This document shows, piece by piece, positions 22,305 to 35,809 of a DNA stretch of 64,000 nucleotides (positions within the stretch are counted from its first letter, which is position 1; the number at the start of each line of letters is the position of its first letter). A program made the translations under genes and the position numbers. Source of the stretch: Myxocyprinus asiaticus (lineage: Eukaryota > Chordata > Actinopteri > Cypriniformes > Catostomidae); the NCBI RefSeq assembly GCF_019703515.2, contig NC_059373.1, forward strand, positions 16,691,281-16,755,280, read 5' to 3'. Under the pieces are notes generated by a model that made no database searches, was not told the DNA's origin, and worked only from the letters and a program-made list of their open reading frames with translations.

Positions 22305-22778
22305 AACATCAGTATTCAAGGTAGGCCACCAGAAACAGTTATGTACCAATGCTGTGGTTCTTTGGATGCCAGGATGGCCGGAACTCAGAGAAGTGTGAAC
22401 CCATTGTCTGACTCGCTGCCTGATATTCTGGGGAACATACTGCTTCTTGGGTGGGCACTCAGGGGGTGACGGGTCTTCCTGTTGAGCGTGCTGGATTTCT
22501 TCCATAATGTCCCATCGTATTGGAGCAATGACGACTGATGGGGGTAGGATGGGCTCAGCCTCAGATGATGAATTGGGTGAATAAAATATACGAAATAAAG
22601 CGTATGCTTTGCCATTCTTACTGCCTGGTCGGTACGTAACTGTGAAGTTGAATCTGGTAAAAAAGAGAGCCCAACGGGCTTGCCTTGGATTTAGTCTCTT
22701 GGCATTCTTAATATATTCAAGGTTCTTATGATCTGTGATCACCTGGAAAGAATGGCTCCTTCCAGCCATTGTCTCCAT
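22206..22778 (-). pseudogene. LTR-2 RNase H end and integrase zinc-binding start
   Basis: The minus-strand frame begins with the end of RNase H and connection region ([20 protein letters not shown], then [20 protein letters not shown], typical of Ty3/Gypsy), continues through a linker, and reaches the first half of the integrase HHCC domain ([19 protein letters not shown], where H and W residues mark the motif). The L2 element interrupts it at NTDV; residues after that are LINE sequence. The matching CxxC half lies at about 20200-20264. Frame is continuous within this piece. Confidence 0.88.
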
Positions 22779-23482
22779 TCTTCCAGGGGGACTTTGATGG
22801 ATAGGAGTTCTTTATTACTGACATCATAGTGTGTCTCTGCAAGGGAGAGCTTCCTGGAGAAATAAGCACATGGATATAATTTAGCAGGGCTACCAAGATG
22901 TTGAGACAGGATCCCACAATCTGAGGCATCTGCTTCTACAATGAAGGGTGTATTGGGGTCTGGATGCTTGAGTATTGGGGCGGTAGTGAAGCTAGTCTTA
23001 ATTTGGTCAAAATCCTCCTGAGCGATCCTGGTCCAAGTCAACTTCTTGGGCTTTCCTTTCAGTAGAGAGGTGATTGGAGAGTCAGTGGTACTGTAGTTTC
23101 TGATGTATCGCCGATAGAAGTTTGTGAATCCCAATAACTGCTGAATTTCCTTGATAGTAGTTGGAGTTGGCCATTCTGTGACTGCCCTGACCTTGCAGTG
23201 GTCCATCTCTACTCCGAGATGACTAATGATATAGCCCAGGAACGTGGTGGTTGTTACATGGAATTCACATTTTTCAACCTTGACATATAGTTGATTGTCG
23301 AGAAGATGAGTGAGTACCATTCGGACATTTTTAACATGATCTTCCTTGGATTTAGAGTAGATCAGAATGTCATCAATGTAGACAATGACAAACTGGTTGA
23401 GCAGATCTCTGAAAATCTCATTGACAATGGCTTGGAAAACTGAGGGAGAGTTAGCAAGTCCATAGGGCATGACCAGATACAC
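22739..23482 (-). pseudogene. LTR-2 reverse transcriptase and RNase H
   Basis: Synthesises cDNA from element RNA in the cytoplasmic particle. The 247-codon frame contains [20 protein letters not shown], the active site [13 protein letters not shown] (YxDD form YIDD), the thumb block [20 protein letters not shown], the [16 protein letters not shown] connection and the RNase H start [15 protein letters not shown]. These blocks are in Ty3/Gypsy order. RNase H continues in the next frame (22206-22778). Upstream RT residues lie in the protease frame, separated by stops at about 23490-23590. Confidence 0.93.
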
Positions 23483-23588
23483 GTAGTGCCCCCTAGTGGT
23501 GAGGAAAATGGTTTTCTACTCATCTCCTTCTCTTATACGTATTAGGTGTTACACACTTCTCAGGTCTAACTTTGAAAACTGTAGCTTC

Positions 23589-24289
23589 TCATAGTTGTTC
23601 AAGTGCCGAAGGTATGAGAGGTAGAGGGTATTGGTATTTAATTGTGATGGAATTCAGACCTCTATAGCCGATACAGGGTCGAAGACACCTGTTCCACTTC
23701 TCAACAAAGAAACCAGCTGCAGCGGGGGATGTAGATGGACTTATGAACACTGACTCCAGGGCCTCTTCGATATATTCCTCCATGGCTTGGGTTTCTGGGT
23801 GTGATAGTGGGTATACTTTACTTCTGGGAGGTGAGGTGTTGGGTAGAAGATCGATGGCACAATCCCAAGGTCTGTGTGGCGGAGGTTGAGTTGCTTTGGT
23901 CTTGCTGAAGACTTCAATGACATCAGAATTTTCCCTTGGAATGTTAGTTGGAGAAGATACAACGGATTTTCGACTTGTGGTTAGACAATGTAGGGTAAGG
24001 TCAGAAACAAAACAATTTGATTGACAAAATGGGGACCAATGGATCAGTTCACCCTCCTTCCATGAAATCTGTGGATCATGCAGAGAAAGCCATGGATAGC
24101 CTAGGATAATAGGATGGTGTGGAGAGGAAATGACATGCAGGATAAGTTTTTCAACATGAAATAAACCCACTTGAAACGTTTTGTGTGTGATGTGCCCTTT
24201 TCCAATGGGTCCATTGTCTACTGCAGTGATGTGAATGGGCCAGTTTACAATGAATGAGATTAACAGCAGATCCAGAGTCAATTAATGCT
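23589..24289 (-). pseudogene. LTR-2 protease and start of reverse transcriptase
   Basis: Begins directly inside the 5' LTR. The retropepsin active site [12 protein letters not shown] is read near 24265-24300 in one frame. A frame change leads to the 230-codon frame carrying [16 protein letters not shown], then [20 protein letters not shown], a standard protease C-terminal block, and on to the RT N-terminus ([20 protein letters not shown], then [15 protein letters not shown]). No gag precedes it, so the 5' coding region was removed up to the LTR. Not able to produce a working polyprotein. Confidence 0.88.
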
Positions 24290-24343
24290 GTAACAGAGTA
24301 CATCTGGTTAGCACAATGCAGGGTTACTGGAAGGGTGCAATTT

Positions 24344-24798
24344 TGGAATTGACTGGAAGACTGGAAGCTGATTAGAATCCATTTGCAGAAGTTTATTAAT
24401 CAATATAACAAAGGGAATAATCCAAAACGAAGTCAGGTGGCGTATATATATTCCAGGCAGAGGTCATACACAGGCAATTCAAATACAGCAAACAAATCCA
24501 AGGCAATAATCCAAAAAAACGTGAGAAGGGAAAAACTGGCAGGAAAGTCGATACACATGAAATCTAGACAACAATGGTAAATTCTTGGTAAGGCAGGTGA
24601 AACTGGAAATACTTTGCACTGATGTATAGAAAAGACAGGGTATACATACACAAGAGGCTAAATATAAAACTGGGAATAGGTGTGTGGAAGATGGCAGGAG
24701 CAATGGGTGCTGGGAGTTGTAGTTCCTGATCTGGTTAGTATTCAGGTGATGGTGATCTTTGAATACTGGCTGAACGATCCATGGACTGAGATGTTACA
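24344..24798 (-). repeat. LTR-2 5' LTR
   Basis: Direct repeat of 18643-19053, ending GATGTTACA and followed by the ATTAT target copy. Its inner edge joins protease sequence without a primer-binding site. Confidence 0.88.
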
Positions 24799-24855
24799 AT
24801 TATGACCTAAACCCAAGTTTGTTTGTACTGAAAATTTGGTGTTATAAGGTTTCTT

Positions 24856-24858
<3 letters not shown>

Positions 24859-24890
<32 letters not shown>
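24859..24890. repeat. (TA)n microsatellite
   Basis: About 16 TA units. Confidence 0.95.
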
Positions 24891-24892
<2 letters not shown>

Positions 24893-24949
24893 TATAATAA
24901 AGACCTTTTTGTGAACTGTAAATCTCAGTTGAAATGGTTCAGTGGTTTC

Positions 24950-25260
24950 AATTTACTTAGGTCATGTCCACACTTATCCTTTCTCATTTGAAAACTCAGT
25001 TTTTAGTTTCCTAACATTGTTTATTTATTTTCAGAGAATGCAGCCATGGGCAGCATTTTCAAAATGACCTTTCCAGTGTGGATGAGTGGTGTGAACATAT
25101 TAAAATCATGCATTTTCAAACTAAAGCATCTTGGTATGAATGTGGCTTTTGTCAAGGCTGGCTCAATTGTTGCCCTAGGAGAGTTTTTAGTGATTCTAAA
25201 AGGACACTTGATCTGTAAACTCACTTTAGGATGTACACCACAACAAACATAGAGATCCTT
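24950..25260. repeat. Degenerate dispersed repeat
   Basis: Words such as GGTCATGTCCACACTTATCC and TTCCAGTGTGGATGAGTG (inverted relation of GTCCACAC and GTGTGGA) recur in related form at 26218-26390 (GATGTCCACACTAATACA, AGTGTGGATTTAG). Suggests two decayed copies of one inverted-repeat element. No coding region. Confidence 0.4.
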
Positions 25261-25339
25261 TATTTTTATTATTATTTACTACATTATACACAAGGTATAA
25301 ACACAGAGGGCTTTTAATAGATGCTGAAACCTTTTGTAT

Positions 25340-25690
25340 GATGCTCCTTCTTCTTTCCTAGCATTTATCCCGCGTAGGTGCAGGGTCCGCTTTTCGGCAT
25401 ATTGCTCTCCATTTCTTCCGATCGAGGGCATCTTTGGTGGCGGCGTTGACGTGCCTCATATCTTCCTTAAGCCGGTCCATCCACCGTTTCTTTGGCCTTC
25501 CACGTGGTCGTTTTCCCTCGGGGTTGAGGCGCAGTGCTCTCCTCGCCACTGACTCCTCTTCGCTGCGGACTACGTGGCCGTACCATCGGGGGCGTGCTTC
25601 CCTCATCTTGTCCATGATCGGTGTCACACCCATAATTTTCCTGACGTCCTCATTCATTACCTGGTCCCATCAGGTCAGTCCTAACGTCCA
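25340..25690 (-). pseudogene. Non-LTR retrotransposon ORF2 C-terminal fragment
   Basis: The minus-strand frame 25657-25358 (99 codons) reads PRWYGHVVRSEEESVARRAL followed by GKRPRGRPKKRWMDRLKEDM, the well-known C-terminal block of several non-LTR reverse transcriptases. No endonuclease or RT core is present, as expected for a 5'-truncated LINE insertion; the A-rich GAAAGAAGAAGGAG to its left on this strand may be the 3' tail. I cannot decide between RTE-, I- or other LINE clades from this piece. Confidence 0.8.
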
Positions 25691-25740
25691 CCTGAGCATG
25701 TGCATCTCCATTACGTGAAGGTATGATGCTCCTCATATCT

Positions 25741-26160
25741 ATATTAAAGGTGCACTCAGTAACTTATTGTTTGTGTCATCTTGGACTTACAGTGACACCT
25801 AGTGGATTGGATGCAGCATAGTTCAAAATCAATAGTTTTCAGTTACAGATGCCATTGAAGAAATTCACTATTCACAATCAGCCATGATTAATTTAATCCA
25901 AGAGTGAAAGTGTACAATAGCAAGATGGTTACTGAGATTAAGTGAGTAGTATTCATCCGGTCATGTGATTCTAAAATAGCAGCCCCATAGACCTTATTTA
26001 CGCTATCACATCTTTGTAATTTTTAATGGGAATGACAATGAGGCTGTGAGGGATAGACTTATAATTTTTCAAAATTCTTGTGCGGCGCCCCCGTCATTTT
26101 CCGCCATAGGCAACTGCCCATGTCGCCTAAGCCATGGTCCACCCTTGGCCTTAGTAATGG
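25741..26160. repeat. Probable dispersed DNA repeat
   Basis: Begins AAAGGTGCACTCAGTAACTT and includes GTGACACCTAGTGG and, at the right, GCCATAGGCAACTGCCCATG; these resemble ends of common fish DNA repeats (recalled, not searched). No gene. Confidence 0.35.
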
Positions 26161-26687
26161 GAAAACTTCTTCAGAAACTTGAGTTTAATTTTCACAATAT
26201 TACATGATTATTTATTAGATGTCCACACTAATACATTTTTGGTTGAAAACACATTGATTTTGTTACGTTAACACACCTCATCCACACTGGAACCTACCGA
26301 AATCAGAGACTTTCGAAAGCACTCTTTAGTAGCTGCTTTGGAAGTCGATAACAAATGAAAATGGATTAGTGTGGATTTAGGCCTCATCCTCATGTCGTTA
26401 TAAGCCTTTATGACTTTCTTTTTTCTGTGGAACACAAAAGGAGAATATTTTTTTTTTTTATTTGTACTACACACAACTGTGTAGTAGTTGTGGAGCCTTA
26501 CACAACTGCACACAGTTGTAGGTCATGTTAAACTGGTTCATTTTTATAATGAAATAATAATCTAGCAAATTCAATGACAAACTCATTGGGTTCAGGGTCA
26601 CATTGTGCAAACAAACAAACAAATAAATAAATAAGAATTACACATTTTTGCAAACTCTCTAACTTTGAAATAAAACAATATTGAAAC

Positions 26688-28976
<2,289 letters not shown>

Positions 28977-28980
28977 TTAG

Positions 28981-29227
28981 TAGTTCAACCCCAAAATTAA
29001 AATTATCTCATTATTCACTTACCCTGATTTTTAGAAGAAGATAGAGCGCTGTCAGGTCCTTATAATGCCTAAATGTAACTTTTAGACCATCAAAGTGCTG
29101 GCACCAGTTTACTTGCATTACAAGGACCTGACAGAGCTCCATCTTCTTCTAAAAATCTTAATTTGTGTTCTGCAGAAGAAAGACAGTCATGGCATCAGGG
29201 TAAGTCAATTTTTGGGTGAACTATTCC
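28981..29227. mobile_element. TTAA-type miniature element (247 bp)
   Basis: Ends are inverted (TAGTTCAACCCC and GGGTGAACTATTCC), flanked by TTAG on the left and TTAA on the right. A long internal inverted repeat is visible (AGGTCCTTATAATGC at 29055 against GCATTACAAGGACCT at 29115). Same family type as 16178-16758. Confidence 0.75.
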
Positions 29228-29231
29228 TTAA

Positions 29232-29831
29232 GTGTATCCTTTACACTGCATATTGTTTACTATGTCCGTTGCATTTATGTTCTCCTGTCTGTTTTTTCCC
29301 TTTTGAAATGTATGATAGCCCCTACCTACAATCAATGACACTGTCAGTTTAACAGTTTAACATTTACTTACTGTTCAGATGTAAGACTCACATTGACATA
29401 GTGTAAAGTATGTAATGAGAGGAGCCACTGAGGGACCAAATGTGCACAGAGTTGCCAAATTAAAATCAAAAGTCATTAGGATGCTATGTGGCTCAAGACC
29501 TCATACTCTTATTTCAAGCAATTTCAAGAAAGGTGAAAAGCTTGCAGTAAACTTAAGTAAAAAATATTTATATATATATGATATATATACCAGGTGTTAA
29601 CAATGAATAAAACATTATGATGAAATTACCTTTAAAACAGGGTACCTTTAAAAAAAGGATAAACTTTATTTCAGGCAGAAGAGTTGTGTGTGGAGTACAG
29701 TGGTATCTCAGAGGACCAAACACTGCGTTCTTCTTCAGGTCCTATGATGAGATGAACCTCAGCTGATGCTCCTAACCCCCAGGTGACTGACTGACCTGTG
29801 AGGGGCCAATCCCTCCTTTTTCTCTCCTTTT

Positions 29832-29871
<40 letters not shown>

Positions 29872-30264
29872 ATCTTTCCTCCCTCTTGTACGACTACCGT
29901 CAAACAGTACAACTCATTGAAAGTACTGTTGCCAGCTAGCTTCAAAGTGCTTTTTTAAAATCTCTGTAGCATATGATGCTTGTTGTTTGAAGTTTTAAAT
30001 GTCTTGTCATTTAAGATAAAATGCAAATGTACTGAAGTGCCAGAGTATCATGCATGTGAGGGAGATGCTTTGTTATGTAATAAGTCCATCTGGAGAGAGT
30101 CAGTCCTATTAACATAAATTTATTAACATTTTAAAATGTTGAAAGATTCTAGCCTTACTTGATTTAATATCTCATGAAGTCTCAGGCACAAAACACCTAC
30201 AGATTGAAATGGCACTATATGAATATAATCAGTTCTGCTAGGTGCTGTGTAGGACAAATTCCAT
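29232..30264. other. Unannotated stretch with (CT)n at 29837-29868
   Basis: No credible gene. The CT microsatellite produces Arg-Glu repeat frames that are artefacts. Confidence 0.5.
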
Positions 30265-30268
30265 TTAA

Positions 30269-30600
30269 AGGAATAGTTCGCCCAAAAATGAAAATGTAAT
30301 CATTGTCCCACCCCCATATAGTTCTATTATACTTCCATAAAAACAAACAAAAAAAAGTTATAATGCAGAATGTTGGAGCTTCTCTTTTCCTCTATTAAGT
30401 AAGTTAATGGTGATTTTTATGGTGGAATCACCATAAAAGTGTCATTAAAGTCCATAATTGCATGCTATATTTCAAGTGTTTTGAAGTCATACCATAGCTT
30501 GGTGTGATTAACAGACTAAAATTTAAGTTGTTGTAATCTTCCCATCTACTGTAACTCTCAAATCTCATTTGTGATCGTATTTTTCAAACTTTCCACATCA
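30269..30600. mobile_element. TTAA-type miniature element, one end only
   Basis: TTAA at 30265-30268 is followed by AGGAATAGTTCGCCCAAAAA. No matching right end is present. A perfect hairpin, TTTTATGGTG with CACCATAAAA, lies at about 30416-30439. Confidence 0.6.
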
Positions 30601-31256
30601 CGATTTCTGGGTGGTTGCAAGTGTATTGTTAGGTGGTTGGTAAGGATTTTTTTTTTTTTTTTTTTTTGATTACCGTCCAAAGACAAAAGAGCTCATTCCC
30701 AAATCTCTTTGATATTGTGGTCCCTACATATGGCTTGGATTCATCCGTCAGTGTAAGTCTGGAATTTTTTCAAACTTTTTTATCACCAGACGGAAATCAT
30801 GAGTCAAATCATTCAAAAACACACCTTTCCTCAACAGGCCTCAAGATTTTCCAAGTATAAACAATACAAAAAGTAAGGCTTGCCCTTGGAAGCACCACTA
30901 ATAACAATCGAAACACTACAAGTTTTACCAGGAGCAATATAGCAAAACTACTCTTCTTACTAACTCTCCATGACATTCTTACTATAAAATTACCCAAGAC
31001 ACCTGTAATGCTTACAAAAGTAAGGAGGAAGCTGCCACTGTCTCTTTTTCTTAAATACTCCCACCGCCACTTGCTGGATCGCTATGCCCAGACGCTGCTC
31101 GGCCCTGCCCTGCTCACCACAACACCATATGTCTGATGTCAGATGGTATGGTGTAATTAGTTTTTTGCCATGGTTATCTATCTTTTTTTTGTGGATTATA
31201 TGAACCCTTGACCATATAGCACCTTAAGTTTATACCCCACTTTTGGACATTGTTTG
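30601..31256. other. Unannotated stretch
   Basis: T run at 30646-30667; no gene recognised. Confidence 0.5.
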
Positions 31257-31381
31257 TGTAACGTTGGTGTCTAGGAGTGGAAGAGGAAGAGAGCAGACGC
31301 AGGAGTAGAATCTTTAAATCCTTTAATTATAAAACGCTGGAGTGGATCAAACGATGGAGCTAACTTCACAAGATAACAAAA
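31257..31381 (-). repeat. LTR-3 left LTR, outer part
   Basis: Starts TGTAACGTTGGTGTCTAGGA and stops at AAGATAACAAAA where DIRS-B begins. The rest resumes at 37702 with CCAGGAAACACTTTAGC. Confidence 0.9.
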
Positions 31382-32513
31382 TGTCATGGTTACTGGTGTA
31401 ACCTCCGTTCCCTGATGGAGGGAACGAGACGTTGGTGTCGATGTAGTGACACTAGGGGTCACTCTTGGGAGCCCGAGACACCTCTGGTCTTTGATAAAAG
31501 GCCAATGAAAATTGGCGAGTGGTATTTGCATGCCACTCCCCCGAACATACGGGTATAAAAGGAGCTGGTATGCAACCACTCATTCAGGTTTTATGCTGAG
31601 GAGCCGATATAAGGTCCGGCCATTTCAGCGGGTAGTTCAGCGTTGTGGCAGGAGGGACCAACGTCTCGTTCCCTCCATCAGGGAACGGAGGTTACACCAG
31701 TAACCATGACGTTCCCTATCTGTCACTCACTCGACGTTGGTGTCGATGTAGTGATACTAGGGGTCCCCATACAAAACGCCACAAGGCTGAACTGTGTTAC
31801 GTGAACTGGCGGTGTGTGGTGGGCAGACTTGCTGTGTGCCTCATAGCCAGCGCACCTGGTTGACACGTAACCTCCCCCAACACAGTTATGAGTGTCAAAC
31901 GGCCCTTTTTGGGGACAAGTCGACTACCCAGAGATAGAGACAGGCTTAACGCAGTCGTGGCCTCTTTCCCCTTCTCTTTTTCCACTCCCTAAAAAAGAAG
32001 GGGGATTATCTGACTGGGCCGCCAGGTCTAGTCGGGGGTGTCCCTCCCAAGGGGAGGACACCGCGGAGACCACACCTCGCCCCAAGAGAGGGGGGGATAT
32101 TTAAGTGGAAGAATACATCACATGGTCTTTCCAACCATGTGGAGAGCCTTCAAGGTAGATCCTGCCCAATGGGGGAGGAGTTACTACAACATGGAGACTG
32201 AGGGGCTCTGCCCAAGGAAGACGCAGTTTGCCAGTAGGGAAACGAACTAGCGGAAGATATAGATCGCATGGGGTTAGCCTTACAGGGAACCGCCACATGT
32301 GGAGCACCTACCCCAGAACCGGGCTCTTAGTTAGCGCGTGTACTGGGCCGGCAGCGAGTCTCTCTGAAAACGCGACTGCCACAGGGCTCGGAGGAAGTCA
32401 ACCAGGGAACAACTTTTGTGAACACTACTGGGAATTAACAGCGCACATCTTCAGCTCAAAAGGAGGTGGAAGGCGCTATGTGCAAGCGATACACCCGGCC
32501 GGCTATCCCGGGC

Positions 32514-33922
32514 TTATCCGCTTGTGTTGCGTGCCACTACCTGGGACGAAACCGGTTCCACCCGGAGGTTGTAGAACCTTGCAAAGGTGTTGGGTGTTGC
32601 CCAGCCTCCTGCTCTGCAATGTCTGTTAGAGAGGCACCTCTGGCCAGGGCCCAAGAAGCCGCTACACCACGGGTAGAATGGGCTCGTAGCCCTACCGAGG
32701 GCGGCATGTTTTGGGCGAGACATGCCATAGTTATGGCGTCAATGAGCCAGTGGGTGATCCTCTGCTTGGAGACAGCGCTTCCTTTCCGCTGTGCACCAAA
32801 GCAGACAAAGAGCTGCTCAGAGATTCTAAAGCTCTGCGTGCGATCCAAATAGATGCGTAAAGCGCGCACCGGACACAGCAACGACAGGGCTGGGTCTGCC
32901 TCCTCCTGGGGCAGCGCTTGCAGGTTCACCACCTGGTCCCTAAAAGGAGTGGTGGGAACCTTGGGCACATAGTCCGGTCGGGGGTCTCAGGATCACGTGA
33001 GAATAGCCCGGACCGAACTCCAGGCACGTTTCGCTGACAGAGAACGCTTGCAGGTCACCTACCCTCTTGATGGAAGTGAGCGCAGTCAGGAGGGCAGTCT
33101 TCAAGGAGAGTGCCTTAAGCCCGGCTGACTGCAAAACTCAAAGGGGGCTCTCTGTAGACCCTGAAAAACTACAGAGGTCCGATGAGGGAACAAGGCGTGG
33201 CCTGGAGGGATTCAGCCTCCTGGCACCTCTTAGGAACCTGATGATCAGATCATGCTTCCCTAAGGACTTACCGTCGACTGCGTCATGGTGTGCTGCTATG
33301 GCAGCAACGTACACCTTCAAGGTGGAAGGGGACAGCCTCCCTTCCAACCTCGCAGGAAGGAAAGCACTGATCTGACTGCGCACCTCTGGGGGTCTTCCTG
33401 ATGGGAAGAACACCACTTAGCGAACAGACACCACTTAAAGGCATACAGGCGCCTCGTAGAGGGAGCCCTAGCCTGAGTGAACGTGTCTACCACCGCAGGT
33501 GGGAGACAGCTTAGGTCTTCCGCGTCCCGTCCAGGGGCCAGACATGGAGATTCCAGAGGTCTGGGCGCGGGTGCCGGATGGTGCCCCTTCCCTGAGAAAG
33601 AAGGGCCTTCCTCAGGGGAATTTGCCCAGGGGGAGCTGTCACGAGGAGCGTGAGGTCCGAGCACCACGTCTGGGCGGGCCAGTAGGGTGCTTACCAGGAC
33701 AACCTTCTCCTCATCCTCCCTGACCTTGCACAGGGTCTGTGCGAGCAGGCTCACTGGGGAAAACGCATATTTGCGAATGCCAGGGGACCAGCTGTGTGCC
33801 AGCGCGTCTATGCCGAGGAAGGCCTCGGTGAGGGCGTACCAGAGCGGGCAGTGGGAGGATTCTTGGGAGGCGAACAGGTGCACCTGTGCCTGACTGAATC
33901 GACTCCAAATCAGCTGGACCAC
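32514..33922 (-). pseudogene. DIRS-B tyrosine recombinase, frameshifted
   Basis: Integrates the element by recombination. Read leftward from 33922, the frame continues the RNase H linker and enters YR at LPPAVVDTFTQARAPSTRRL, then WCLFAKWCSSHQEDPQRCAV. It shifts near 33320 to LEGRLSPSTLKVYVAAIAAH, then at 33134-32940 gives IKRVGDLQAFSV with the first catalytic Arg, and at 32968-32537 AHSTRGVAASW with the HxxR pair. The end (CRAGGWATPNTFARFY-like block with the Tyr) lies in yet another frame at 32514-32723. All catalytic residues survive, but spread over at least four frames. Confidence 0.88.
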
Positions 33923-33939
33923 CTGAAGGTGGAGTCTCC

Positions 33940-34652
33940 ACTCTCCCTTGAGGGTAACCTGTTGTTACGGCACATCCGCCAGAGTGTTGAGGTTGCCCGG
34001 GATGTGAGTGGCTTGCAGCGACTTGGTGCTGCTAACTCCGTTGGAGGAGACGGCGGGCGAGTTATGACATACAGCGGGAGCGCAGACCGCCTTGGCGGTT
34101 GACATATGCTACCGCTGCCGTACTGTCTGTCCGAACTAGCACGTGCTTGCCCTGCATCAACGGCCGGAACCTCCGCAGGGCGAGCAGAATTGCCAGTAAC
34201 TCGAGGCAGTTGATGTGCCAACGCAGCCGCGGACCCGTCTAGAGGCCGGCGGCTTCGTGCCCATTGCCAACAGCGCCCCAGCCCATTTTGGAGGCATCTG
34301 TCATGACCACGACGCGCCTGGAGACCAGTTCTAGCGGAACACCTGCTCGTGGAAACGAGAGGTCGGTCCAAGGGCTGAAAAGACGGTGACAGACCGACGT
34401 AATGGCCACGCGGTGTGTCCCGTTGCGCCATGCCCATCTCGGGACTCGAGTCTGGAGCCAGTGCTGAAGCGGCCTCATATGCATCAACCCGAGTGGGGTG
34501 GCCACCGCCGAGGATGCCATATACACCAGGAGCCTCTGAAAATGTTTCAGTGGAACCGCTGTTTTCTGTTTGAACGCCTTCAAACAGGCCAGCACCGACT
34601 GGGCGCGCTCGTTCGTAAGGTGCGCCGTCAAGGAGACTGAGTCCAACTCCAA
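33940..34652 (-). pseudogene. DIRS-B RNase H
   Basis: The frame 34652-34239 begins with the end of the RT thumb (LLVYMASSAVATPLGLMHMR) and contains VVVMTDASKMGWGAVGNGHE, the first RNase H block with its Asp. It stops at 34239. The NCLELLAI and VRTDN blocks can be followed only in other frames between 34230 and 34090, and the HIPGNLN block near 34000. Non-functional; domain order equals DIRS-A. Confidence 0.82.
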
Positions 34653-34718
34653 ACCGAGAAAAGAGATGCTCTGAACCGGGAGGAGCTTGCTCTTTTCCCA
34701 GCTGACCCGAAGCCCTAG

Positions 34719-35786
34719 TCAGCTGAGGTGTGAGAGCACCAGGTCCCTGTGTGCGCATAACCCGTCTCGAGAGTGAGCTAGGATTAGCCAGTCGTCGAGA
34801 TAGTTGAGAATGCGAATGCCCACCTCCCTTAACGGGGCAAGAGCAGCCTCTGCGATCTTCGTAAAGATGCGAGGAGACAGGGACAGGCCGAAAGGGAGGA
34901 CTTGTACCGATACGCCTGACCCTCGAACGCGAACCGCAGGAAGGGTCTGTGTCGAGGAAGGATCGAGATGTGAAAGTACGCATCCTTCGGGTCTACCGCC
35001 GCGAACCAATCTTGATGCCGGACGCTCGCTAGAATGCGTCTTTGCATCAGCATCTTGAACGGGAGTCTGTGTAAGGCCCGGTTCAGTACTCGCAGGTCCA
35101 AGATTGGCCGCAACCCACCGCCTTTTTTCGGTACAATGAAGTAGGAGCTGTAAAACCCCTTCTTCATCTCGGCTGGTGGGACAGGTTCTATCGCGTCCTT
35201 CCGTAGGAGGGTAGCGATCTCCATGCAAGGTAGCAGCGTTTCCGTCTTTCACCAAGGTGAAGTGGACACCGCTGGACCTGGGCGGATGTCCAGCGAAGTG
35301 AATCGTGCAGCCGAGTCGGACGGTCTGGACCAGCCCTCGTGACGGACTGGAAAGCGCAAGCCATGCGTCCGAGTTCCGCGCAAGGGGGACCAAAGGGACA
35401 ACATCATCGGATGTACTGGCGGGTGGGGCCTCGCGGCAGGGCGGAGCTTGAGGTGCCACACCACATCGTGGCCGTGCTGAGTCCGAGGACATCGAAGCAC
35501 TTACCTGGCTCCTTGTGACCACCCCCGGAACAGCCTGGGACGGGGGAGGAAGAGGCCTGTCCTCATGACCCATGGAGACTGTCACATCGGGGGCGGATTT
35601 GTGCCACAGCTGGGCGCTCAGGGCGGGAGACCGCCGCTGGAGCGCCAACCTGCCAAATGGAGTGGTGGACGGTGGTTGTGATGCCAGCCGTACACACCGA
35701 ATATGTGACCCAGGGAACAAGGAAACCACTCTTGCGGAGCTCTTGAGTACTGCAGCCACTTGGGCATGCAGCGCAATTAAATGCAA
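34719..35786 (-). pseudogene. DIRS-B reverse transcriptase, frameshifted
   Basis: Two overlapping frames carry the RT. 35224-34829 gives KKGGGLRPILDLRVLNRALH and AVDPKDAYFHISILPRHRPF (Leu-to-Pro next to the catalytic Asp, compared with DIRS-A). The other frame then gives VLPFGLSLSPRIFTKIAEAA and ILNYLDDWLILAHSRD with an unchanged YLDD box before a stop at 34719. A stop in place of the Gln after SHLS ends it, whereas DIRS-A reads through. Catalytic residues are present but the polyprotein is broken. Confidence 0.9.
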
Positions 35787-35809
35787 AAGGTAACAAAAAG
35801 AAGATCTGC

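Larger units (their letters stand above)
18643..24798 (-). mobile_element. LTR-2: chromodomain Ty3/Gypsy retrotransposon, gag-deleted
   Basis: Two direct LTRs (18643-19053 and 24344-24798) flank, in minus-strand order, protease, RT, RNase H, integrase and chromodomain regions. The flanking ATTAT (18638-18642 and 24799-24803) is a perfect 5-bp target duplication. Protease begins immediately inside the 5' LTR, so primer site and gag are deleted. An L2 LINE interrupts it at 20265-22304. The element carries many stops and frame changes. Confidence 0.92.

Noticed and set aside
24950..26390. A host exon near 25046-25252
   Set aside because: The frame overlaps a degenerate repeat seen again at 26218-26390, and has no splice sites or protein resemblance I can support.
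29671..29871. Arg-Glu-rich frames at CT/GA tracts (also 46481, 50621)
   Set aside because: Simple-sequence artefacts.
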